Source of the DNA: Jejuia algarum
GTDB lineage: Bacteria > Bacteroidota > Bacteroidia > Flavobacteriales > Flavobacteriaceae
Direction of reading: 5' to 3'
Assembly (NCBI GenBank): GCA_947495775.1
Contig: CANMAQ010000002.1
Span: 277,912 to 341,911 of the forward strand
DNA: 64,000 nt
Shown: piece after piece, positions 7,642 through 16,671 of the stretch
Numbering within the stretch: the stretch's first letter is position 1
How the letters are laid out: every line of letters starts with the position of its first letter
The notes under the pieces: generated by a model
Told to the model about the DNA's origin: nothing
What the model saw: only the letters and a program-made list of their open reading frames with translations
The model's database searches: none
Program-made: the position numbers and the translations under genes

Positions 7642-8553
7642 ATGGTAGACATCACACATAAAGGCACCACATTAAGAACCGCAGTCGCACAAGCTGTAGT
7701 TAAAGTAAGCACTCTAGAAACTATTACCGCTATTAAAAACGATACCGTTCCTAAAGGCAATGTATTAGCGATGAGTAAAGCCGCAGGCTTATTAGGTGTG
7801 AAACGCACTCCAGATATTCTTCCAGATTGCCACCCCTTACCTATTGAATATACAGGCATTGCATACAGTTTTGATGGTTTAAACATCACCATAGAATTTA
7901 CTGTAAAAACAATCTATAAAACAGGAGTTGAAGTAGAAGCCATGCATGGCGCTAGTGTTGTAGCTTTAAACATGTATGACATGCTAAAGCCAATAGATAA
8001 GGGCATCGAAATACAGGCTATAAAATTGATACACAAAAAAGGGGGGAAATCTGATTTTAAAGATAATTTCAGAAAAGATTTAACGGCTGCTGTTGTTGTG
8101 TGTAGCGATACCATATCTGCTGGACATAAAGAAGATAAAGCCGGAAAAGCTATTATTAGCAAATTAGAAGATTGCAATGTAAAGATTACTGAATATGTGA
8201 TCATTCCAGACGAAATTGAAGACATTCAACAGAAAGTAAAAATCTATGCAGATCAAGGGACAGATCTTGTGATTTATACGGGAGGAACAGGATTATCAGG
8301 AAGAGATGTTACTCCAGAAGCCTTATTACCTATACTAGACAGACGCATTCCTGGTATTGAGGAAACCATTAGAGCTTACGGCCAAGAACGCATGCCTTTT
8401 GCGATGCTCTCGCGAAGTATAGCAGGCACAATAAATAACACTCTTGTTTTGGCCTTACCGGGGTCTACAAATGGTGCTAAAGAATCCATGGATGCCATTT
8501 TCCCCGCAGTATTGCATAGTTTTAGAATTTTAAAAGGGGTTAGACATGATTAA
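7642..8553 (+). CDS. moaCB: Bifunctional MoaC-MoaB fusion (cPMP synthase + molybdopterin adenylyltransferase)
   Basis: 303 residues. Residues 1-140 are MoaC, which with MoaA turns GTP into cPMP: LPDCHPLPIEYTGI near 53-66, VEVEAMHGASVVALNMYDMLKPID near 93-116 and KKGGKSDF near 132-139 are its signatures. Residues about 150-303 are a MoaB/MogA-type MoCF domain that adenylates molybdopterin before MoeA acts: VVVCSDTISAGHKEDKAG, YTGGTGLSGRDVTPEAL and LALPGSTNGAKESMDAI. The two activities are not consecutive in the pathway, but the fusion is a known arrangement. The gene starts just after the inverted-repeat arm of the dead element. Confidence 0.94.
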   Translation: MVDITHKGTTLRTAVAQAVVKVSTLETITAIKNDTVPKGNVLAMSKAAGLLGVKRTPDILPDCHPLPIEYTGIAYSFDGLNITIEFTVKTIYKTGVEVEAMHGASVVALNMYDMLKPIDKGIEIQAIKLIHKKGGKSDFKDNFRKDLTAAVVVCSDTISAGHKEDKAGKAIISKLEDCNVKITEYVIIPDEIEDIQQKVKIYADQGTDLVIYTGGTGLSGRDVTPEALLPILDRRIPGIEETIRAYGQERMPFAMLSRSIAGTINNTLVLALPGSTNGAKESMDAIFPAVLHSFRILKGVRHD

Positions 8554-8620
8554 TATTGAATCGAAAAGGTGTTTAAGCATTGATTTTAATGGATTATAAA
8601 ACAAATTAAGTAAACCTATA

Positions 8621-8716
8621 ACCAATTCAACACATCAACGCTTACACCTTTAAACGTTTCAACGATTAAACCAGTTAAACCAAAGAAAACAGTTCAACGC
8701 TCAAAACAGTTCAACA
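8621..8716. repeat. CAAC-rich leader resembling the inverted-repeat arm
   Basis: The gap before moaA is rich in TTCAAC/ATCAAC words (AATTCAACACATCAACG, AACAGTTCAACGCTC), the same vocabulary as the arms around the pseudogene at 7220, but no ORF is enclosed. It may be an arm left by a lost copy of that element. No promoter or terminator is evident. Confidence 0.4.
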
Positions 8717-9724
8717 ATGAATGACACCAAAAACATATTACAAGATTTACACGGTAGAGCCCACGCCTACTTACGCATTTCATTAATAGAGCGCTGTAAT
8801 CTGCGTTGCACCTATTGCATGCCTGCAGAAGGGGTTAAATTGTCTCCTAAAACCCATTTAATGACCTATGAGGAGATCTATAACATTGCAAAAACGTTTG
8901 TGGATCATGGAGTTACTAAAATTCGCCTTACAGGAGGAGAGCCTTTAATACGCAAAGACATCCCTATCATTTTAGAAAAACTAGCTACGCTTCCTGTAGA
9001 ACTGTCAATCACGTCTAATGCGGTTATTATCGATAAGTTTATAGATATTTTACAAACCCATGGAGTCCAAAAAATTAATGTTAGCTTAGATTCCTTAGAT
9101 GCTTCTAAATTCAAACACATTACCAGACGTCATGAATTTAAAAAGGTCTATGCCAATATCTTGTTACTAGTCGCTAAAGGATTTACGGTAAAAGTAAATG
9201 TAGTTTTAATAAAAGGTTTTAATGACAATGAAATTATTGACTTTATAAACTTTACTAAAGATTTACCAATCACTGTGCGTTTTATAGAGTTCATGCCTTT
9301 CGATGGTAATAAGTGGGATATGCGTAAAACCGTTTCATATGCAGATGTATTAACGCATGTCAATGCAGCATTTCCTAAGGAAAACGTTATACGCTTAAAA
9401 GACGCGCCTAACGATACCTCTAAAAACTATACGATAGCAGGTTATAAAGGTACGTTTGCAATTATTAGTTCTGTCACTAACCCATTTTGTGATTCTTGTA
9501 ATAGATTGCGTTTAACTGCTAATGGTCAACTTAAAAATTGCTTATTTTCTGCTACAGAAGCAGATCTGTTAACCACACTTCGTGAGGGTAAATCCATTAC
9601 ACCTATCATCCAAAAAGCTGTACAAGCCAAATTTAAAGTAAGAGGTGGTATGGATACTTTAAAAAAGCTTCAGGAACCTAAATTACATAGCAATAACAGA
9701 AGTATGATTACCATTGGTGGTTAA
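8717..9724 (+). CDS. moaA: GTP 3',8-cyclase MoaA (radical SAM)
   Basis: A 335-residue radical-SAM enzyme that starts Moco synthesis by cyclising GTP. The N-terminal cluster motif is ERCNLRCTYC with Cys27, Cys31 and Cys34 (C-x3-C-x2-C). TGGEPLIRKDI near 75-85 binds SAM. The C-terminal second [4Fe-4S] site, FCDSCNRLRLTANGQLKNCLF, supplies three more cysteines. The protein ends in Gly-Gly, as active MoaA proteins do. It is the last plus-strand gene of the molybdenum block and is convergent with the following decarboxylase-like gene. Confidence 0.95.
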   Translation: MNDTKNILQDLHGRAHAYLRISLIERCNLRCTYCMPAEGVKLSPKTHLMTYEEIYNIAKTFVDHGVTKIRLTGGEPLIRKDIPIILEKLATLPVELSITSNAVIIDKFIDILQTHGVQKINVSLDSLDASKFKHITRRHEFKKVYANILLLVAKGFTVKVNVVLIKGFNDNEIIDFINFTKDLPITVRFIEFMPFDGNKWDMRKTVSYADVLTHVNAAFPKENVIRLKDAPNDTSKNYTIAGYKGTFAIISSVTNPFCDSCNRLRLTANGQLKNCLFSATEADLLTTLREGKSITPIIQKAVQAKFKVRGGMDTLKKLQEPKLHSNNRSMITIGG

Positions 9725-9735
9725 ACTCAAAACAA

Positions 9736-9767
9736 CAACTGATTGCTTATTGTAAAACAATCAGTTG
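9736..9767. terminator. Hairpin between convergent moaA and the PSD-like gene
   Basis: A 10-bp perfect stem, CAACTGATTG/CAATCAGTTG, with a 12-base loop starts 12 bp after the moaA stop. There is no strong T-run, so it is only a candidate terminator. A separate 19-bp palindrome, AGAATAAACAGTTTATTCT, lies at 9792-9810. Confidence 0.45.
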
Positions 9768-9820
9768 AGGCTTTGGTTTAAATGAATAACTAGAATAAAC
9801 AGTTTATTCTACGTTGGGTA

Positions 9821-11089
9821 TTATTTATTCCAATACACAGACGTTTGTCCATATTGAAAGTGAATAGGATTGTGCCCTGGATCATTCTTAAACATGTAAA
9901 GTTCTGTAGGTGGTTTTTGGAATAACATGATGATGTCTGAGCCTCCAAATTTAAATTTTCCAAATTCTTGTCCTTTTACAACACGCTTTCCTTGAAGTTC
10001 TGTATACATATCTACGCCAGATACCTGACACATGCCTATTGGTAAAATAGCAACTTTACCAACTACAGGCCCTGCATCTATAATCACTAAACCACGTGCC
10101 TGCGTAAACTCATATCCGTTTTCTGCACCATCTGGAGCATCCCATTGCCCCTCTCCTTTTTTTAATTCAACATTAAGATACACCTTACCTTCAATAGGTA
10201 TGATTTCTAAAATAGCGCCACTAACTGGCGTATGAAAACGGTGGTAATCGAACGGACTTAAAAAATAATGTACAAACGTTCCTCCATAAAAATCTTCTGC
10301 ATACTTGCTGTATTGTAAAAGTTCATCTACTGTTCCAATACTATGGGTATGCTTTAAGGTCATTTTTGTCTTAGCACCTGTTTCATCTATAACCTGCCCT
10401 GTCTTATCAATAGCGTAATTGGCCTTATAGGTACAATCTGCTGGCGAAACAATAGTTTCATTATTATCTGGATCTGCTATAGGACGCAACGGGCTAATAC
10501 CAGTCTTTGGGTCTGCACCATTAAACTCCCTATAAAAAAACTGATTAAATGTTTTCCAAGTGCTTTCATGCGCCGCATATAATGAAAAATTGTACATCAC
10601 ATCGGCTTTAAACGATGCTAGACTCTCTTCTGTTAAAGACGCTTCAGTATCCAAAAATACTCCCCAAGAATTGGCAAAATCTACCAACCAATCTGAAAAC
10701 ACCTCAAAGCTTTGCAAGGTTTTATCTGTGCCTGGGATGTTTTGATCAATTAACCAATACGATTGGCATAAAAGGTCATAGACTTTTTGATTGTAACCGT
10801 TTTTAGTCCCATCGCTTTTCCAAGCGTTAGGGAAATTAGGAGCGTTACTTTCATTAGGTATCAACCGCACATAAATATCTATATAATCTAAATATGCATC
10901 TGCCGTTGTAGGCCAACCATTGCATTGAAATACATGGTCTATAGCATGATATAATTCAGCATTTAAATATTTTTTTGCTTGGGTAACAGCTGCTTTTAAA
11001 GTGCTTTCTAATGCTGTTTTTAACTCTGGACTTTGAGCTAAAATCGTTTTAAGTTTTTCTACTACTGGTGCTTGAGCTTGCGCTATCAT
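9821..11089 (-). CDS. Phosphatidylserine decarboxylase-family protein
   Basis: 422 residues. The C-terminal half (about 200-420) matches the phosphatidylserine decarboxylase family: FNQFFYREF, SPADCTY, the FVHYFLSPFDYHRFHTPVSG segment with its paired His residues, and FGKFKFGGSDIIMLF. In PSD enzymes a G-(S/G)-S-T motif is cut so that the Ser becomes the pyruvoyl cofactor; here it reads GGSD with Ser384. The N-terminal 200 residues resemble the extension found in long PSD-like proteins rather than the short membrane-bound housekeeping enzyme. It may decarboxylate phosphatidylserine or a related amino-acid substrate; the substrate is uncertain. A single gene facing moaA, not obviously tied to its neighbours. 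Confidence 0.8.
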   Translation of the reverse strand: MIAQAQAPVVEKLKTILAQSPELKTALESTLKAAVTQAKKYLNAELYHAIDHVFQCNGWPTTADAYLDYIDIYVRLIPNESNAPNFPNAWKSDGTKNGYNQKVYDLLCQSYWLIDQNIPGTDKTLQSFEVFSDWLVDFANSWGVFLDTEASLTEESLASFKADVMYNFSLYAAHESTWKTFNQFFYREFNGADPKTGISPLRPIADPDNNETIVSPADCTYKANYAIDKTGQVIDETGAKTKMTLKHTHSIGTVDELLQYSKYAEDFYGGTFVHYFLSPFDYHRFHTPVSGAILEIIPIEGKVYLNVELKKGEGQWDAPDGAENGYEFTQARGLVIIDAGPVVGKVAILPIGMCQVSGVDMYTELQGKRVVKGQEFGKFKFGGSDIIMLFQKPPTELYMFKNDPGHNPIHFQYGQTSVYWNK

Positions 11090-11481
11090 ACAGTATTTTT
11101 TTTTGTTTTCCTACTCTATTTCAATGGGCTTTTCAGAATCCCCCCGTCAGTTTAAACGCCCGATAGAACAGTTCTAAACCTATTATCTAAAATTAGCCAA
11201 GCGCCACAGTAAAATGTAAGAAAATAGAATGAAATGTGTGTTTTTAGGTACCAAAGCCCCTTTTTAAGGTACCACGAAACTTTAACGTTTAAAGCAAATT
11301 TAAACTGTTCTTCTATCAATCCACATCAAACCGTAGTCCTAAAGAGAAGTTATGTTAAGCGTTATCCTGAGCTTTAAAAATTGGAAAGTAAGCATACTTC
11401 GCGTACAAAGACGTCTAGTATATTATAAAGAGGCTTAAAAACATAACTAACAGCATTGAAGCTATGAGTAGTAAAAAAACA
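11090..11481. other. Intergenic stretch upstream of the PSD-like gene
   Basis: About 390 bp without a supported ORF. It would hold the promoter of the minus-strand PSD-like gene; no convincing TAnnTTTG box or operator was picked out by eye. Confidence 0.5.
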
Positions 11482-11514
11482 AAAGCGCCAAAACTGTAAA
11501 GGTTTTGGCGCTTT
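11482..11514 (-). terminator. Rho-independent terminator of the T9SS cargo gene
   Basis: A perfect 13-bp stem, AAAGCGCCAAAAC/GTTTTGGCGCTTT, with a 7-base loop, followed on the minus strand by a T-rich run. It starts 24 bp after the stop codon at 11538. Confidence 0.88.
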
Positions 11515-11537
11515 CAAACAAAGTAGGAAGCTATTAC

Positions 11538-14123
11538 TTATTTCAGGACTAATTTTAAGGTTTTATATTCTGTTAAATCTGCACTGAGCTTACAAAAATA
11601 AACTCCGGAAGCCATACCACTGCGTTTTAACGTTATGGCATTAGCGCCTATTGTTGCATCTACGGCAATTTCTTTGACCAAACGACCAAGTTGGTTATAT
11701 ACTTTTAAGGTTACGGTTTCGTCTACGATAGAGGTAAACTGGATGTTAGTAACACGTGTCATTGGGTTTGGCTGTGCTAGAGTTGTACTACCAGGATTCA
11801 CATTTCCTGTTGTAGAAGCTGTACTCGTTGCAAAACGCACTTGCTCCAAACGCATTGTTTTTGTGCTTTGTTCTCCATTTTCTGCAGTCATTGTATATAC
11901 GATAGAGGTTATATCATTAGCGACAATGGGCGCACCACTCGAAGCTGTAAACTCTGAAAACAGAAGCGTATGTGCGGTCAGGTTTTCTGTTAAATTAATA
12001 TTTACACCGTATTGCGCTTCCCAAGCGTTAACGCTCGCTTTTATTAAACGTATGTTTAATACACCAGAGCCTTTTGCGTTTAATTTCAAGCTATTGTAAG
12101 CAGATACATCTATAGGGTTAAATCTTGGCGTTAAAGCTCTGTATGTCGCCACATAATCGTTTGTAGTCGCCACTAAATTCACATTGCGTTCCACTGGAAA
12201 CTCATCTGCATTATAAGCCGCAGTATTGGCTTCTACATCAAAACGCTTAATCTCTGCTTTAGAGTCATCATATCCCCAAGGACCATCCGATAAAAACAAA
12301 TCATCTGGTGTTTGTGTGCCGCTGCTAATTCTAAAGCCTATATCAAATAAACTGCCTGCGTCTACTTCTACATTAGATATATAATTTCCATCTAAATCTA
12401 TGGTTGTAGATACGGTTTCTATGGCTTGAGTTTCTGTAGCTCTTACACCAGCATTAAAAACTATTGTATCACTTGCATTCGTGTTTACAATCTCTAAATC
12501 TAGTTTTCCATTATGGTATTTGCCTTGTCTTACAAAAACCGTCGGCGGTGTTGAATTGTTATAACTTTCTATAGGTTTTTGTACTTCTAAAAGGCGTACA
12601 ACTTCTTCTCCTAAGCGTACCAAGTCATCTAAGGAATTAGACCAAATTTGGAAATTATAATAAGAGGCGCCTGCTTCGTACTCATCTAAATTCCAATGGC
12701 TTTCTATCTCGAATTTACTGCCATTAGCAACAGGCTTTGCAGACAAGCTCAATACAAATTCTAAACCACCTTCACTATTACGTATCAAGGCTTTTATAAA
12801 TTGCTGTTCTCTAATTTCTATAGTAGATACCGAAACTAATTGAGCTCCTAATAAGCGATCACATATGTATTTGGTATGTTCGTATACACCATTATCTGTT
12901 TCTAAAACTAATATAGAACCTACAGCTTCACCTTGTTTCAGGTAATCTACAGAATAAAGCGCCTTTGCATTAGTAATAGTTACTAAGTCTTCTGGAGACG
13001 ATTCTATAACTTGGTCTTCGTTAATAACAGACAGCGGTATAAAATCTTGTAATCCTGCTACTTTTCCTTTTCCAGACACACTTTTTCCGTATTTAGAAGT
13101 CTTCGTAAAGCGTTTTGCTGTTGTTTTATTAAATTTATAGCTCTTTTTTACACGGTTAAAATTGCGTTTATTAACTAATTCTGATAATCTATTGTTACTT
13201 TCTAAACCGCCATCATTAGCACTTGAAGCCGTAGACACTTCTATAACTGGACAGTCTGCATATCCAGAACATGAAGGATCTTCACAATCTATCAAACCAT
13301 CACCATCGTCATCAATACCGTTTGTACAATCTTCTTGTGACACTGGTGCTGTTGGACAACGTGCCCCATCATTAGAAGAACTGGAAGGTCCAAATGCAAA
13401 TAAATTAGAATCCATAGCTACAACGCCGTCTAAATCCTGTACATTTTGAATTACATAAACAGTTCCTGTTTGATTTGCAGACACATAAAAACGCCCAGAA
13501 ATATCAAAATACACAGCGCCATAGGTGTAATTTAAACCTGATAGTATAGGCACTTCTCCTAAACTTGTTACAACACCTGTTTCTGCATTGATACGGTATA
13601 GTATATTGGAATTTTTTTCTACGGTATATAATTGGTTGTCTACAGCATTAAAAGCCCAATCATGAACACTTAAACTTTGAGACAAGGTAAGGTTAGCTAT
13701 AAATTGACCATAATTTTGAGAATTAGGGTCTACATCCACACTGTAATAAGTACTACCGCCGCCTTTTAAGTAATAAATACCTGTGGCGCTTATACCACCA
13801 ACATAACGGTTACTCGTAGGCAATTCATCAATATAAAAAGTTTGTGTTGTAAAATCTTTACCAATACGAACAATTGTTTTTTCTGGTGTACTTAATGAGC
13901 CCCAGATAAAACCGTCGGCGGGGTTATAGGCAGCTGCATTTATATTACCAGGGGTGACATCGGTAGCTACCGTATAGGAATTACCAGAAGCTAAATCTAT
14001 GGCATAAACATCATTAAACTGAAATAGATACGCGTTGTAATCGCAATTAAAAGGCGTGTCTTGTGATTGTACATGGCTATAGAAAGCGCACACTAAAAAT
14101 AGGTTTAGTAGTATTTTTTTCAT
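11538..14123 (-). CDS. Secreted multidomain protein with T9SS type A sorting domain
   Basis: 861 residues with an N-terminal signal peptide (MKKILLNLFLVCAFYSHVQSQ). Residues about 25-260 look like a beta-propeller (repeated GFIWGSL, NRYVGGIS, YGAVYFDISGRFYVSAN blades). Residues about 265-290 hold an acidic Ca-binding-like CTNGIDDDGDGLIDCEDP segment. Residues about 620-770 resemble a CIA30/NADH:ubiquinone-oxidoreductase-intermediate-like beta-sandwich (YNSLKLNAKGSGVLNIRLI). The last 75 residues are a Por-secretion sorting domain (PNPMTRVTNIQF, VYNQLGRLVKEI, SGVYFCKL, KLVLK). It is exported by the type IX system and probably cell-surface attached or released. The role is unknown; binding or adhesion is a guess. 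A strong terminator follows. Confidence 0.85.
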   Translation of the reverse strand: MKKILLNLFLVCAFYSHVQSQDTPFNCDYNAYLFQFNDVYAIDLASGNSYTVATDVTPGNINAAAYNPADGFIWGSLSTPEKTIVRIGKDFTTQTFYIDELPTSNRYVGGISATGIYYLKGGGSTYYSVDVDPNSQNYGQFIANLTLSQSLSVHDWAFNAVDNQLYTVEKNSNILYRINAETGVVTSLGEVPILSGLNYTYGAVYFDISGRFYVSANQTGTVYVIQNVQDLDGVVAMDSNLFAFGPSSSSNDGARCPTAPVSQEDCTNGIDDDGDGLIDCEDPSCSGYADCPVIEVSTASSANDGGLESNNRLSELVNKRNFNRVKKSYKFNKTTAKRFTKTSKYGKSVSGKGKVAGLQDFIPLSVINEDQVIESSPEDLVTITNAKALYSVDYLKQGEAVGSILVLETDNGVYEHTKYICDRLLGAQLVSVSTIEIREQQFIKALIRNSEGGLEFVLSLSAKPVANGSKFEIESHWNLDEYEAGASYYNFQIWSNSLDDLVRLGEEVVRLLEVQKPIESYNNSTPPTVFVRQGKYHNGKLDLEIVNTNASDTIVFNAGVRATETQAIETVSTTIDLDGNYISNVEVDAGSLFDIGFRISSGTQTPDDLFLSDGPWGYDDSKAEIKRFDVEANTAAYNADEFPVERNVNLVATTNDYVATYRALTPRFNPIDVSAYNSLKLNAKGSGVLNIRLIKASVNAWEAQYGVNINLTENLTAHTLLFSEFTASSGAPIVANDITSIVYTMTAENGEQSTKTMRLEQVRFATSTASTTGNVNPGSTTLAQPNPMTRVTNIQFTSIVDETVTLKVYNQLGRLVKEIAVDATIGANAITLKRSGMASGVYFCKLSADLTEYKTLKLVLK

Positions 14124-14583
14124 CGTATTTGGGGTCTTTATTGTAACAAACTTATCGTTTTAAGCCTGTTTTTAACCGCCATATTCGTTGGATGCCAATT
14201 AACTATAGACGAATGGTCTTTTTTTAAAGTTGAAGTGTTTTTCTTACAAATAAAATACAATTGCTTTTAGAGGGGCCTTAAATATCTCGGTGAAGTATAG
14301 TTATTTTAAACAAGAAGTGTAATTACACCCTTAAGTTAAGACATAATCATAGGGTACTTAATGTTATAATCTTACGTGCACTATAAACAAAAGCGCTAAA
14401 AATTGAAAAAGTACTTTTTACAAATGCTCTAATGCTATTTACGTTTTAAATTTAACAGCACAGCATATACTCATGTTTTTAATTTACAACATGGGCGGTA
14501 TAAAGCACATAGATTTGTCCTTCCGTGCTATTCTGAAATACAAAAAAACGGGGATCCCATATCATTTTAAATACTGAATGGTA
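14124..14583. other. Intergenic stretch between T9SS cargo and LytTR genes
   Basis: About 460 bp with no supported ORF or clear hairpin. It should contain the promoter of the T9SS cargo gene and the end of the NO-signalling operon transcript; I could not place either. Confidence 0.5.
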
Positions 14584-15285
14584 TTATAATAAATTTAAGC
14601 GCTTCATCAGTTCTGGCCTATTGGAGCGGCTCACTGGAATTACATCCTTTTTAATTAAAACGCTATTGTCTTCAATATCAATAATCTTTTTGATATTGAT
14701 CACATAAGACCTATGAATTTTCAAAAAAAGATCATCTGGTAGTTTTTCTTCTATCTTTTTTAAGGTAGAGTGTACTGTATAATTTTTTGTTTCAGTTTTC
14801 AATTGAATATAATCACCTTTTGCTTCAACCAGATAAATACTAGCAATATCTATTTTTATAAGGCGCCTATCTATATTAATATACAGATGGTTATCTGAAA
14901 TACGTTCAGCACGTTCTGTAGGCGTCGTTACTGTCACTACAGAAGTGGCTTTTTGAACGGCTTTTTCAAAACGGGACAAGGTCACAGGTTTTACCAAATA
15001 GTCCACAATACAATCATATTCAAAAGCTTCTATAGCAAACTTAGAATCTGAAGTCGTTAATATAATTTTAGGAGGATTTTTAAGCGTTTGAATGAAATCA
15101 AACCCTGTAAAACCAGGCATTAAAATGTCTAAAAAAATCAAATCTATTTCGTTTTGATTAAGATATTTTATGGCTTCTATAGCATTAGAAAACGTACCTT
15201 TAATCGTTAAATTCGGTAAACCAGCACACAATTGGGTAATAATAGTTCTTGCTGTAGCCTCATCGTCAATAATTATACAATTCAT
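14584..15285 (-). CDS. LytTR-family response regulator
   Basis: 233 residues. The receiver domain (1-115) has the acidic pocket Asp7/Asp8, phospho-acceptor Asp53 in LIFLDILMPG, and Lys98 in YLVKPV. A C-terminal LytTR DNA-binding domain (about 135-233: HLYINIDRRLIKIDIASIYLVEAKGDYIQLKT, FLKIHRSYVINIKKI) follows. It is the last gene of the seven-gene operon and probably its transcriptional output, fed by the kinases through the Hpt protein just upstream. Its targets are not visible in the sequence. Confidence 0.92.
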   Translation of the reverse strand: MNCIIIDDEATARTIITQLCAGLPNLTIKGTFSNAIEAIKYLNQNEIDLIFLDILMPGFTGFDFIQTLKNPPKIILTTSDSKFAIEAFEYDCIVDYLVKPVTLSRFEKAVQKATSVVTVTTPTERAERISDNHLYINIDRRLIKIDIASIYLVEAKGDYIQLKTETKNYTVHSTLKKIEEKLPDDLFLKIHRSYVINIKKIIDIEDNSVLIKKDVIPVSRSNRPELMKRLNLL

Positions 15286-15294
15286 AAAATTACA

Positions 15295-15612
15295 TTATAA
15301 CGTTTCCAGATAGTCGGTAATGGTTTGAAGTATCTCATGAAATGCTTCATACCCTACAGTTTGCTTTTCTTTTAAATGATCTTCAAAGCGTTCGGCTATC
15401 TTATAACTTTTTTCAAGGCCTAAAATACTAATTTTATGTTTAAGTTTGTGTACATTTTCTGCAGCATAGTTATAGTTTTTAGCTGCAAAGCTTTCAAAAT
15501 ACACTGCTTTTTCTTCAGGGAATTCTGTTTTAATAATCCCTATTAACTTGTTTTTAAATGCTATATCACCTCCAGAAAGCTGATTTATATAACTCATATT
15601 AGGGGCTTCCAT
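15295..15612 (-). CDS. Hpt-domain phosphotransfer protein
   Basis: A 105-residue helical protein with a histidine phosphotransfer motif, NVHKLKHKISILGL; His55 is the expected phospho-acceptor (the usual pattern is A-H-x-L-K-x). A stand-alone Hpt between a kinase and a response regulator suggests a phosphorelay. It starts 3 bp after the upstream kinase ends and precedes the LytTR gene by 9 bp. Confidence 0.82.
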   Translation of the reverse strand: MEAPNMSYINQLSGGDIAFKNKLIGIIKTEFPEEKAVYFESFAAKNYNYAAENVHKLKHKISILGLEKSYKIAERFEDHLKEKQTVGYEAFHEILQTITDYLETL

Positions 15613-15615
15613 AAT

Positions 15616-16671
15616 TTATTTTTTTAATGTAAAATAAAACGTTGTACCTCTATTTACTTCAGATTCTAACCAAATAATACCTCCTAGGCCATCTACAATT
15701 TTTTTAACTAAAGACAATCCCATACCTGTGGCATTGGTATTGGTCTCTAATTTCTCGAAAGTTTTAAATATTTTATCGAAATATTTTTTGTCGATGCCTT
15801 TACCATTATCTCTCACATAAAATTCCCAAAACTTATTGGCATTTTCGAAACCTATTTCTACCAAGCCCTTCTCTTTATTGTTGTATTTAATGGCATTTAC
15901 AATAAGGTTTTGGAACAATTGCTGAAGCCTATATTTATCGCCTTTTACCGTTGGCATATTATCGTTTTTAACAATAACAATATGGCTGGGCACATTAATA
16001 TGTCGTATCACTTCTGCTAAGAGTTTGTCTAGATCTACATCGTAAATGTCAACTTGATTTTTACTAATGGTAGAGTACTCTAGTATACCACTAATTAGAG
16101 TGTCCATTTTCTCGACATTACTTCTAATTAGCGTTAAACATTTTTTTCCTTCCGCATCTACGCTGTCCTTATAATCTTCTTTTAACCAAGACGATAATGC
16201 ATCTATACTGCGTAGTGGTGTTTTTAAGTCGTGCGATACCATATGAGCATAATCGCTTAATTCTTGATTTTGGCGTTCCAATTCTTTTAAAAGCTTTTCA
16301 CGTTGGGTATCAATTTCAATAATTTTTTTAGCCTGTGCTGTGATAAAGTCTAATAATTCAAGGCCATCAAAGGCTGTACGGTCTTCGTTTTTATTGTTTT
16401 CTTCGGGAATATCATAAAAATTTAATGTCTTTACAAGGTGCTTTAATTTTTTAAACACGGCGCGTTGTTCCTCTGCTTCTTCGCGTAATTTTTGATTGGC
16501 ATTAAACAATTCTTCCGAACTAATAGCCATAGCACGTTGTTGCATAACGTACTGCTCGTCATAGTTTGTATAAGACCGGTCTACAGCATCCAAGAATTCC
16601 TTTAGCTTAGGATCGCTTGCTAGTGCTTCTGGCACATACTTTCGTATTTGGCGTTTTAACAGAGAATTCAT
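15616..16671 (-). CDS. Cytoplasmic sensor histidine kinase (HisKA-HATPase)
   Basis: 351 residues without membrane segments. Residues about 50-135 are coiled coil, followed by a HisKA dimerisation domain with the phospho-acceptor His147 in MVSHDLKTPLRSIDAL, and a HATPase domain with N-box QNLIVNAIKYN, G1 box VRDNGKGIDKKY and G2 box TGMGLSLVKKIVDGLGG. With no sensor domain of its own, it is likely controlled by the FIST protein encoded immediately upstream, whose stop overlaps its start by one base. Its C-terminal half closely resembles the PAS kinase at 17810, so the two probably arose by duplication. Confidence 0.92.
   Translation of the reverse strand: MNSLLKRQIRKYVPEALASDPKLKEFLDAVDRSYTNYDEQYVMQQRAMAISSEELFNANQKLREEAEEQRAVFKKLKHLVKTLNFYDIPEENNKNEDRTAFDGLELLDFITAQAKKIIEIDTQREKLLKELERQNQELSDYAHMVSHDLKTPLRSIDALSSWLKEDYKDSVDAEGKKCLTLIRSNVEKMDTLISGILEYSTISKNQVDIYDVDLDKLLAEVIRHINVPSHIVIVKNDNMPTVKGDKYRLQQLFQNLIVNAIKYNNKEKGLVEIGFENANKFWEFYVRDNGKGIDKKYFDKIFKTFEKLETNTNATGMGLSLVKKIVDGLGGIIWLESEVNRGTTFYFTLKK

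Noticed and set aside
11635..12099. 154-codon plus-strand ORF inside the T9SS cargo gene
   Set aside because: Lies opposite the sorting and CIA30-like domains, which have clear family features on the minus strand.
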